A stretch of 24,202 nt of DNA, taken from NCBI GenBank assembly GCA_020536535.1, contig JAHLWZ010001054.1, positions 1 to 24,202 on the forward strand. The letters are read 5' to 3'. Positions within the stretch are counted from its first letter, which is position 1, and each line of letters opens with the position of its first letter. This document shows positions 14,101 to 21,900 of this stretch, piece by piece. The DNA comes from Pelomyxa schiedti. Taxonomy: Eukaryota; Evosea; Pelobiontida; Pelomyxidae. Below the pieces are notes generated by a model. That model searched no databases and was not told the DNA's origin. It saw nothing but the letters and a program-made list of their open reading frames with translations. The position numbers and the translations under genes are program-made.

Positions 14101-16240
14101 CGAAACGGCAGGGAAATGATTACTTCAATACTTCTTGCTGTGTGAGAGAGCCACTTTGATCTGTCATCTGATCAAAAGTAATCCAGATGCAATCACCATT
14201 TGAAAGCACGATATCTTGGTTGTCAGGGTCATTGGCAATCATAGACGTCATTACAGGTCCCTTTCTGGTTTGTGGGGTTTTTAAGGAATTAAAAATTATC
14301 CAAGTACACATACAATTGTCCCCAATTGCCAGAGAGAGAAGGTGAAGTTGAAGTGGAGCCTTTTCGGTAGTACTGATAATCATACAGTGCGCCCACAACG
14401 GTGACAGTTAGATTTCCTATCGCAGGAGCTGTTCCACACTGCCAACGAGTAAGGCTTCTTGTAGAGGATTTAATGTCAAAGAATACTTTTCCTGTTATCT
14501 CTATCTGTAACGTAGAGGCATTCTTCCACGATCCAACCAACTGTGCGCCTAAGCATGCACTGAAAGAAAGTAAAGATGATATCTCAGCGGTTGTTGAAAC
14601 TGCAGGTGTATTCGTTTCCATGTCAAATACAATAGTCACCACATCATTCACCCCATATAATGCATCTGCATTGTCAGGATCCTTTGCAACAAAAGAGATT
14701 ATTTGTGGGCCAACATCGGTGAACCTTTTTGATGGTTATTAAAGTGGGGAACCAATCCTGGGGAGAACAAACTTGAATCTCCACATATTGCTATAGGCTT
14801 GAGTTCCAGTGCCTCCATAAATATATCTGTATAAAAAAATGAACGCACAACATTGGGGAGGTTAGGCACACATATAGTCAGACCAGATGGAACTCAAATG
14901 GCCTTCCCTCTGCTCGGGAATAGGGTTGACAACTGGGATTTGGGTCCAGTTGTTGAATCCTTGGTTCAAATTAGAACCATAAAAAATCATATGTTGACAA
15001 ATACCAAAATTGTACATCCAAATATCATTATACAAAATTGCTGGCACAGCCGTGTCATCTTTCCCTCCAAAAATCCACATCTTTTCAATCCCAACGACTG
15101 CAGTGTGCCCTCGTCGTGCAGGTGGTGGGTTGGATGCATTAACTTGGGTAATTTTGTCTGCAGCTTTGAAATATGAGTTACTGCCTATTGGTCATTGATA
15201 CCTGGATCATAGCACCATAGAGTGTTAACAACTTGACCAAAGCCATTTACACCTCCAAACACCCACAAATTGTTGTTGTAAGTCACTACACTGTGACCAG
15301 AGAGTCTAGAAGGCCATAGAGCTGTGATTGGAAATTAGAGTGGGCGCAATAGAAGTAATTGTCATACAGGAAGCCGTTCCCCAAGCAGATGATGGTGCAG
15401 GACCACTGAAGTCTTTAGCTGAGGCCAAGTTAGTCCCAGATTAATACATAGGAATGTACATACAGATATTATAAGTTTGAAACCATGCTTCAGGTTCGTC
15501 AGGGTAACTTGACGAAGAGCCCCCAATCACATACATAAAGCTACCAACCACTCCTGTTTTTGCTTTTATGAAGGGCAATGCGGCCGAGCTGGCTGCTTGG
15601 TAACTGTTGCTTGCTTTCGCAGGGTTTTAGTAGGTTGGTGGTCAGAGGATGGAATACCTATCAAATAGTGACTTGTGGCCAGGCTGCTATACCCGGACAC
15701 AACAATGTGTTGATTGCTGAGGGCAGTGGAGAAATACATAGAAAGAGAAATAGGACTGCCGGGAGTCGTACTGGTCCACTGATTGCTTGCTACAATAATT
15801 TGTGAGGGTACGGAGCAAAGAGTGAACAAAGGAGTTGGGGTACAAACTGAAGTTAAATATATACAGTGTTGACGTAGCTGTTGGTGAACCACCAAAGATA
15901 TACCACGAGTTTGTATTTACAACTTCCCCAGAGCCTTGTGTGCAAAAAAAATGTTAGAAATGAAACAAGAACTTCAAGTGGCTAGTTACCATAATAAAGG
16001 GCACTGGGAGCTGACGTCATACTCACCTGAGACCATTCCCATAAACATGTACATTCACCCAGTAACACTATAAGAATTCAATGACAAATGAGTGAAAAAA
16101 AAAAAAAACGAGAAAACAAAAAGTGACAACGTACATCCCATAATCAACAAGGCCCAGCGCCACCCAGGGGCCCACAACAGTAACGACAAAACTGCCCTCG
16201 GACGCTTCGGCGTTCCCTCACTTATGGGTTCTTCTAGCAT
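624..16240 (-). CDS. Giant modular multi-pass membrane protein (Kelch, DPDN repeats, PSI, Calx-beta-like, IPT, GCC2/3-like, ~9 TM)
   Basis: One gene spans about 15.6 kb. Open segments are only 60-330 nt long and are separated by short GT-AG introns with typical protist spacing. Joining them restores domain motifs repeatedly, which argues against decay. The start chosen is the ATG at 16240; it is followed by a hydrophobic segment and Kelch motifs. The end is the TGA at 624. Not every junction was resolved, so length is only estimated at roughly 4,000 residues. Junctions checked for frame at the 3' end: exons 624-1598, 1812-1827, 1875-2147, 2191-2306, and one ending at 2350. Likely role, by inference: a cell-surface receptor or adhesion protein with a large ectodomain and a cytoplasmic C-terminus. 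Two adjacent genes instead of one cannot be excluded, but I saw no start codon with a new leader or intergenic gap inside the span. Confidence 0.7.
834..919 (-). repeat. Inverted repeat arm B, inside the giant gene's last exon
   Basis: This is the partner of 117-202. It lies in the terminal coding exon of the giant membrane-protein gene, within its His/Asn/Thr/Pro-rich tail, and is probably the source copy, since the surrounding tail composition matches it on both sides. Confidence 0.9.
2210..3525 (-). other. Membrane domain of the giant protein (about nine helices)
   Basis: Hydrophobic segments in order: WWIFILAGFYFIFLLLLLFA (about 3440-3510), LAWTLVLLQTIVVCG, FFDTILVNALCLTFF joined to VCGTLAYSFL, RTVMVYCAISYVTI, VMLMSYAILLLFSVPFPIAS (about 2780-2845), YYYGPLLLGFLFLLCA, LICLMLLLLMF, LLVALFGVLCNF and a long final helix MPSVILYLVGIVHLGCIAGV (exon 2191-2306). 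An extracellular-type loop between helices carries CQPFTQVGRSVLNWDRGTTC. FFGFMYEVFE before the sixth helix resembles the Tyr-Gly-Phe-Leu-Tyr-Glu motif I know from protist GCC2/GCC3 multi-pass proteins. Channel or receptor activity is not shown by any motif I can see. Confidence 0.75.
3545..3885 (-). other. Juxtamembrane cysteine-rich region (GCC2/GCC3, ephrin-receptor-like)
   Basis: The segment has closely spaced cysteines in the order CPEPGFYGKGTDCHPCPRG, then GAICPGG, a Gly-Trp-Trp-Asn-Glu-Gly-Glu-Asp-Cys run, CRPHERCLGG and FCGLCKDDYYQQ. After a phase-0 intron this joins to GELCETCESWW at the first membrane helix. The Gly-Phe-Tyr and Cys-x-x-Cys-Pro spacing matches the GCC2_GCC3 / ephrin-receptor-like type found just before the membrane region of many protist multi-pass proteins. 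Confidence 0.8.
4040..4200 (-). other. IPT/TIG-like domain
   Basis: A single segment reads with the IPT/TIG pattern: a Pro-x-Val-x-Ser-Val-x-Pro start, then GTYSLNGSNFVAGATVTVGA. This immunoglobulin-like fold occurs in plexins and related receptors and here separates the Calx-beta-like array from the juxtamembrane cysteine-rich region. Its 3' end is cut by an intron whose donor lies near 4045. Confidence 0.7.
4215..9985 (-). repeat. Thirteen Calx-beta-like modules of the giant protein
   Basis: A second tandem array follows the PSI modules. The module pattern is Asp-Asn-Asp-x-Ala near the start, Thr-Thr/Ser-Glu-x-Gly-Gly, a Ser-Asn-Asp-Thr-Thr-Glu segment, Leu-x-Phe-x-Pro-x-x-Trp, then Val-x-Gly-Val-Asp-Asp-x3-Asp-Gly and a Ser-x-Asp-x-x-Tyr close. 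The double-Asp motif lies near 9820 (GVNDNIVDG), 9385, 8970 (GQDDVIVDGN), 8500, 8065, 7592, 7145 (GVDDYVADGD), 6700 (GLDDSVVDGD), 6250, 5768 (degenerate, TNDFIAEG), 5352 (GVDDSLSDG) and 4825 (GVDDFTDDGD). A thirteenth, degenerate unit lies at about 4240-4690. Spacing is about 415-480 bp. Calx-beta and related folds bind Ca2+ through acidic loops and are common in long adhesion proteins. Confidence 0.8.
10131..10450 (-). other. Two PSI-like cysteine modules
   Basis: Two segments share the plexin-repeat (PSI) pattern Cys-x2-Cys-x5-Cys-Gly-Trp-Cys, a Cys-x-x-Gly pair, then Trp and final Cys residues. The first (about 10317-10450) contains CQQCTANSTCGWCAESQRC; the second (about 10131-10252) contains CTLCIADTGCGWCLDTHC followed by QRGD. 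PSI modules are small disulfide-bonded domains in extracellular receptors, so this part should be outside the cell or in the secretory lumen. They sit between the two repeat arrays and probably act as a rigid hinge (inference). Longer open frames overlap them in another frame and are spurious. Confidence 0.75.
10500..14725 (-). repeat. Nine tandem DPDN modules of the giant protein
   Basis: Nine copies of a module of about 120-150 residues follow one another. Each has GP-x-I near its start, then a core of Ala/Ser-x-Asp-Pro-Asp-Asn-x-Asp, GDTI/GD-x-hydrophobic-Thr-hydrophobic, Phe-x-x-x-Thr-Asn-x-Pro, a Leu-Gly-x-x-Tyr-x-Gly-x-Trp segment, and ends in SGNWG. The DPDN codons sit near 14681, 14225, 13741, 13218, 12785, 12330, 11869, 11412 and 10913, a period of about 433-523 bp. 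Example cores are ASDPDNGDAIFSAGDTITLT and ASDPDNADALYSVGD. Predicted strands and acidic loops suggest a beta-sandwich, perhaps calcium-dependent; that is inference. I cannot assign it to a named Pfam family with confidence. Confidence 0.85.
14770..15934 (-). other. Kelch repeat region (about six repeats)
   Basis: Successive segments show the Kelch pattern of a hydrophobic strand ending in Gly-Gly followed by spaced Tyr and Trp: NSWYIFGGSPTATSTLYIFN (about 15860-15920), HIVVSGYSS (about 15680), SFMYVIGGSSSSYPDEPEAW (about 15490-15555), NNNLWVFGGVNGFGQ (about 15240-15280), GIEKMWIFGGKDDTA (about 15050-15090) and YIYGGTGTQAYSNMW (about 14780-14830). Together they would form one beta-propeller at the N-terminus of the ectodomain. 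Kelch propellers bind proteins; the ligand here is unknown. At least four introns interrupt the region. Confidence 0.8.
15990..16240 (-). other. Leader exons of the giant gene (hydrophobic signal or anchor)
   Basis: The first exon (16135-16240) encodes a charged start, MLEEPISEGTPKRPRAV, then a hydrophobic run containing WRWALLIMG, fitting a signal peptide or signal anchor. The donor is a GTACGT site. A 21-nt exon at 15990-16010 (PSALYY) then joins in phase 1 to the first Kelch exon at 15934. A further 15-nt exon at 16053-16067 (coding LLLGE) is possible between them; skipping it also keeps the frame. Confidence 0.55.
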
Positions 16241-16404
16241 TGTAGTACTGCTCCTTCCCACAATTACGCCGCGCCACCAATCTACGGTGTTGGTTTTAGT
16301 AGTGCTCCCTTTCGTCCACGACGTGCTTGCTTGGTGTGTTTTATTACTAAAAGTATTCGTTGAATTTTCATCTTCGCGTAAGCCGGTAGTGATCGAAAAG
16401 AAAG
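16241..16404. promoter_or_regulatory. Shared divergent promoter region
   Basis: Only 164 bp separate the start codons of the giant minus-strand gene and the plus-strand 376-residue gene, so both promoters and both 5' leaders must fit here or extend into the genes. A CCAAT sequence lies near 16277. No convincing TATA box was seen. Confidence 0.4.
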
Positions 16405-17535
16405 ATGGACACGTTTGGTGATACCGACTGCGATTCGGGCTTGGATATTTCTAATGCAAGTACTTTTACTGTCGACATAGACGCACGGTCGCAGTTCATT
16501 GCATTTGCCTGCGGGGCCAATGTTGACAGGTGCGGCAGATCCAGCCCCGTTAGCCTGCTCATGGCGTCGCCAACTTGGATCCTCAGGCGCATCGGCGTGC
16601 TGTGGGTCGTGAGGTGCACAAGGGTCGACGGTTTAACCGAGCCAAACCAAGCCCGGCTGGTTTTGGGCCTGTCCCCGACCCTCGGAGTCGTTTGGCACCA
16701 GATCGCGTGGGAAGATGGCGAAAGCAACTGCACCCAATTTGTGTGCCACCTGCGGGATGGGAACCTTTTGGCTCTGAGTGGCAATTATTTGGAGATCTAC
16801 AACATGAGGGGCAATAGCTTTGTAAGGAGATTCCTGTGTGAAGTTCCTCGTTTGGTCACATTTAAATCATTTCAATACAATGGGAAGTGGCTGGTTTTGT
16901 TTCATTGGGCCGGCTCCAGAAGAGACAAATTCATTCTCATGGTATGGAAAGTAATGCCTAATGGGGTGCCAAGGTTGCCTGCTATTTCACTGCACAAGCA
17001 ATTCATAGCCATGTGTTATTCAGAAGGGTGTTGTTCCCTTGCTGGGGTTTTCAAACCCCAAGTCCTAGAGTTTCCATATGCTGGTGACGAAATTTTTGTG
17101 ACCACTGAGCATCCAGCACAGTGCATTATTGGTGTTGATTTGGAAAAAAGCTGCTCAAGTAGTACTTTGGTGATTTCAAGGAAGCTGCGTTTGAACTGTA
17201 TTCATGCTGACATTTTGAGGGTTACACCAGAGGCAATTGTGGTGCAAGGATTCTCAAGGAAACCAGATCCTCAGCTTACTATGCATGATGTAATGTTTGA
17301 AAAGAAGTACTTTTCTCACAACACTAACACTGGTGAGTGCCAACCAATTCCCAATGATTCCATCAAATTGTTACTGGGTGAGTCCCCTGCCAAAGAAGGA
17401 ATTGTTTTCCACTCTGTTCCCTGCAACAAGTACACTGTGAATGACTCAGGAACAGGAGTGACCATTGGCAAGCTTATTCCAAATACACCTAACGTATTGT
17501 TCCCTCCTGGGAATTTTTTTTGGAACTTGCTATGA
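16405..17535 (+). CDS. Intronless 376-residue protein of a likely lineage-specific family
   Basis: An uninterrupted frame runs from the ATG at 16405 to the TGA at 17533-17535, in contrast to its intron-packed neighbours. Near the N-terminus is ARSQFIAFACGANVDRCGR followed by SSPVSLL, then GLSPTLGVVW. The rest alternates short hydrophobic strands with turns, such as LLALSGNYLEIYN and RLVTFKSFQYNGKWLVLFHW, which suggests a beta-rich, possibly propeller-like fold. There is no signal peptide or membrane helix. The opening motif resembles a multicopy family I associate with Pelomyxa, but that is memory, not a search, and the function is unknown. The first 400 bp look richer in G+C than the rest. 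The gene converges on the VWA/VIT gene, with 114 bp between stop codons. Confidence 0.85.
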   Translation: MDTFGDTDCDSGLDISNASTFTVDIDARSQFIAFACGANVDRCGRSSPVSLLMASPTWILRRIGVLWVVRCTRVDGLTEPNQARLVLGLSPTLGVVWHQIAWEDGESNCTQFVCHLRDGNLLALSGNYLEIYNMRGNSFVRRFLCEVPRLVTFKSFQYNGKWLVLFHWAGSRRDKFILMVWKVMPNGVPRLPAISLHKQFIAMCYSEGCCSLAGVFKPQVLEFPYAGDEIFVTTEHPAQCIIGVDLEKSCSSSTLVISRKLRLNCIHADILRVTPEAIVVQGFSRKPDPQLTMHDVMFEKKYFSHNTNTGECQPIPNDSIKLLLGESPAKEGIVFHSVPCNKYTVNDSGTGVTIGKLIPNTPNVLFPPGNFFWNLL

Positions 17536-17649
17536 GCTGTCCTCTCCTAAAACATTTCCACTCACTTTGCTTTCGTGACTTTGTTGTTGGGGATAAATGA
17601 ACGCGTTATGTATTTGCCACTTTAGGAACAACGAAACTTTGTTGTTTGT
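17536..17649. other. Convergent intergenic spacer
   Basis: These 114 bp between two stop codons must hold both 3' ends. No clear AATAAA was found on either strand, and no hairpin or other element was recognised. Confidence 0.5.
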
Positions 17650-18946
17650 TTAGGAGAGGTAGCACCCACCACCACTTGTTGATGTTGAGGGAGACTCTGA
17701 TTTCCTCCACTTTTTAAGTGATGCCTTTAGCTCAGTCACCAATAGGTTCCAGTCCTCAGTGGATAGAACTGTAAGGTCAATGGTGGTAGTAGCTGGGGGT
17801 GATGGTGCCGGTGCCGCGGCGATTGTGGGATAGCTTGTAGCGGTGATGGAGTGTTTGTGGAGGAATTCCGTGATGGCGTTGATGATGGTGTCCATCACGG
17901 TTTTGTTGCTTTTCTCTTCTTTTGTTAGGCCCAGTGATGTGAGCAGCTTTTTCCATTTCTGGAATAAATGTTAGGTATAGGCCGTTTGTTTGGCTTTTTA
18001 TTTATTTATTTATTTATTTGCTTTTAGTTTGTTTATGATTGTTTGTTTTGTTCCGGAAGTGAGTTGCGGTTGCGGTGTTATTGTTACTTTCCTCGCTATC
18101 CATTTAATTATTATTGTTGTTTAGTGGTCTTACTTTCATTACTGCCGGTGGGACTGTTGTGGCTGCAGCACTAGTTTCCGTACTTGGTGTTGGGCTTTTT
18201 CCTTTCCGTTTTGATCCCTTGCTTCCCTCAGAACCGCTGGCTACTGAACTGGAGGAGCTGGCAGCTTTTCCTTTCATTTTGGCACTTGTGGGCTTGGCGG
18301 CTGGGTGTGAACCGGAAGAGCCGCTTCCTGATGTTACTGATGATCCCGCTTTGGGCTTACTTGCTGGAGCTGGGGTGGGTTTGGTGTGCTTTGAGCTTCC
18401 ACTGCTGCCCTCACTTCCGCTTGCTTTTGGTTTGAAAGTTATCTTTGTAACTGCTTTACGGCTTCCACTGCTCGTCGTTGAGCTGGAACTAGTGGTACGT
18501 TTTCCCTTCTTTGCAGGTAGTTTGATTTTGCTGACTTTTTTCTTCCTGTCCCTCTCACTGTCATCACCCCCACTTCCGCTTCCGGTGTCACTTCTACTGT
18601 AACTCCCACTATCGCTGCGGCTCACTTTCCTCTTCAATCTTGGAGATACCGAGCGCTTCCGCTTTGAGCCCTCCTCCATAACGACCTTTTTTCTGGGTTC
18701 TGGGCTTCCACTGAGGGACCCACAGTAGCCACTTCCACTAGAGCTAGAACTGCTGCTGCAACTGCGGCTTGGAGTGCGGGCCCGCTTCTTTTCAGATTTA
18801 GCCATGCACTCTTTTTCTTCCCGTACGGCAGTAGACCGACCGCGGGCCATCTTTGCTGTCTTTGTCTTTGCTGTCTTTGCTGTCTTCGCTACGGAAGAAA
18901 CTTCGGCTGAAGATGTTGTAGATACTGTAGGTACAGACTGTGCTTG
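17650..18946 (-). other. Ser/Lys-rich tail and C-terminal helical segment of the VWA/VIT protein
   Basis: Exon 24 (18134-18946) opens with QAQSVPTVSTTSSAEVSSVA and a KTAKTAKTK run, then long Ser/Lys/Arg/Gly stretches with serine runs and basic clusters. A 175-nt intron follows (donor GTAAGA at 18133). The last exon (17650-17958) starts KWKKLLTSLGLTKEEKSNKT and goes on VMDTIINAITEF, then an Ala/Pro/Thr linker and an amphipathic NLLVTELKASLKKWRKSE. The first part resembles the distal half of a p21-binding (PBD) domain (Trp-x2-Leu-Leu ... Glu ... Asn-x-Val-x-Asp), but no CRIB core is present, so this is tentative. Read alone, exons 24-25 look like a separate gene starting at 18850. Confidence 0.65.
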
Positions 18947-21900
18947 CTGTACATAATCGGTGAGGAAACTGTGTATCTTGTGCTACAAACCTCTGGGGTC
19001 ACTGGGGAACTACCATCAAGGGCTCGATATGTCGTATAGGAGGAGGCCAAGTTGTACCTAAACAAAGATATTTGAGACAATCTATGTTGGGTACATTCAT
19101 ACGTTGTGGACAAGTTTATAATGGCCTGTTTGACAGCAGGGTCATGGTCTTTGCCACTTATACTTGCTTCAAGCTGTTGGATGCTCTCTTTTGCGCAAAG
19201 GCGGTGGATAATTCTTCCACTGGAGAGTGTTAGCAGCAAACCTCAAATTTAGAAGCATACTGGGTGGGTGTATTGATATCCAAGGGAATGCTTGTGGAAA
19301 GTGGTGTTCCTCTAAAGTTCCCACTCAAACACACGCTACGACCCTTGTTTAAAGGCTTTAGAGAGTCTAGCCCCAAGTTTTGTTTGATGTACCCATTTGG
19401 AAATACAGTTTGGGCAAATGTCATATTTACATTGAGAGCACTGCAGTTCAGGTGCATTGTCTGTCCCATGACAGGATTTGCAGTTGAATGTTTCGTTGGC
19501 CGGAATAGCTTTAATGGGTTCTAAAGTGTGCCCATTTGGACATTTGATCTGTAGAAGGGAAACAAGTGAGAAAATAGTAAATTTAAAATGAATACCTACA
19601 GACTGGAGTGTATCAGGAAGGATGAAGGCAAAAGAACTTGTTCTGCACTGCGGTACTGCAGGTGGCAGTGTAACGGGAATGTGGTGAACCACAGAGGCAA
19701 TCCAGTCTGACTGTGGTGCCGACAGCGAAGAAAAAACTCGGGCTAGCTGAATGTCCACCTTAATTTGGATAGGTTCTCCAAGTGCACAAAGTTCTAGTGC
19801 ACCCCCTGTAACCCTTGCAGCACTACGGATGAAAGCGGTACTTACCTGTGGAAAATTCAAGTCAGTGTTTTTTAGTATCAGTCATATCTAACTCCTTGCC
19901 CGATTCCAATTGGGAAGAACGTAGGATATTTTTCAGGTGAACTTTTCATCTTTCGCAAAAGGATATCTGGTTGGCCGATAGCACCATCCTATTTTTATTA
20001 GTTGAGCCAAATGACATTTCAAAGGACAAACTGTAAGGAGAAATGCGATTTGCGGAGTCTCAGCCAATCTTTGAGTCATGATTTCATTAAGAACACCTGC
20101 AAGCTGACTTCCTGTTTGGGTTTGTTTGGGAGCTATTAACGGGAAGTACACTAACCTCCCATACTGGCAGATAGATTTTTAACATAACCATGAGCAGATT
20201 CAATTCCTTCTGGTGTCACTGGGTGAGGAGCGCCCGGGAATAAGAACTGTTTGTCTGTTCCAAAGGAAACAACGTTGAAACGGGTGGCCGCCGGGCATTT
20301 GGTCCCGACGCAGTTCAACCAGTGATGGGCAGCAGCAATTGCCTTTGTTCCGATATCGTTATAAAAACGAAAAACGGGAAGTATTTTCCGTTACCTGTTT
20401 AATCTGCCCGCCACTCTAAAACAAAATGAAAAGAGAAACGCAATAAAAGTTGGGGGACCATAGATGCACTGCAGTCCAGGATGAGATATATATCGACAGT
20501 CTTCTTTTGGTCAAAATCAGATTCAGGTAAATTGGGGAAAAATGATGCCACGGCTGCAAGGGGCAACCTAAAAAGCAAGTGACTTTAATTCAGGGAGAAT
20601 CACAACACACGTTTCAGAGTCTGGCCACGATTCCACGCAACTAAAATTGTTCAAGGCGGGATTATTGTTTGGAATCAACAGAATGAAATTGGAGGTCATC
20701 TCTTTTCCAACTTCCTGTAATCTAACAGAAGCTCTGGGTCCATCCTGTGTAGGGAGTGAAAAAATACTTTCTTTCGAGGCAGGACCCACATAGACAACAA
20801 CTATAGAATGCGTCGGGCTAGTAATGGTATTTGGAACTATCTCCACAGGGAGTTCAATTTTCGATAGGATCTGAAAGTCATAACAAGCAGATGAAGAAGA
20901 CTCTGTTGGAGTTAGTAATGAACTTTGTGTAAAAAGGCCTGGATACCTCCTTCAAAATTGGATTTCTTTTTAATCGCAGGAACAATTGAAACTGGTAATA
21001 CAAAGCGAGTGACGCTCTGTCTTATTTTAGGTGCTATTGAGTTTGAGAAGGTGCAAATACCCCACTAGTTTCCAGTGCGGATACATAAGAAAGCCTAACG
21101 GTCATGGATCGATCAGGTTGAATGACTCCAACTGACATTCTAAAGGCAGAAGACTTTTTCCCTTGCAGCATATCTTTGCCCGCTTGTGCTCCACCTGTTG
21201 CTTTCAGTTATTTTCATAGCGAAGAAAAGGAGGGAACTGCCTGGTGACTTGGATGGCCCATTTGGCCCCGTGGAATCGGCTTTCTCCACACATTGGGCAG
21301 AAATACACCTACCCTCAGTCTCTGCTGTGAAACTACACAAAGCAACTGTCTCATCTGTCGGAAATTTAAAGGCCGCGTCCACAGCAACTCCGGTGGTGTT
21401 ATGATAGACCTGAACAATTTCTACCTTTTTGAACAGGGATGAGTAGAAAAAGTGAGCATAATGATAGCGACCTCGCACAGGAATCCGACTATGGAAGTGT
21501 GAGCTTCAACCGATTTTAATGTCAAGGGCTCTTTAGATTCCTTTGAATAAAGACCTCCTGTGGTGCTGTGAATATGAAGAGTACTAAGAGGAAGTAGAGA
21601 ACCTTGTGATATCATGGGAACTGACCCTGCAATGGGGAAAAGTTCACAGAACTGCTCGCTTGCTCCTGAACGCCTCACATATGCTACAGCTTGCTCTACT
21701 TCAGCTTTAGTTACCTTCCGCTCTGTAACCTATGCAGTGGAAATCACTGGGAATTTCATTTTAAAGGATTTTCCTTACAGGTGCATCTGCCTTCCGCAAC
21801 TTTGTTTTGATTCTCATGTTCTCCTCAAGGAACGCATCGAGCAGGAAGCGAATCCTAGCTCCCTCAGTTGTTAATTGCTGCAGTGTGGACATTATATGAG

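Noticed and set aside
2200-15900. Pseudogene reading of the giant gene because of many in-frame stops
   Set aside because: The stops fall in short segments with GT and AG ends; removing them restores conserved repeat motifs again and again, which decay would not do.
16368-16784. 138-residue minus-strand frame upstream of the giant gene
   Set aside because: It is antisense to the start of the 376-residue plus-strand gene and shows no domain.
18114-18602. 162-residue plus-strand open frame rich in Leu/Val/Pro
   Set aside because: It is antisense to the Ser/Lys-rich tail of the VWA/VIT protein and has no start context or family motif.
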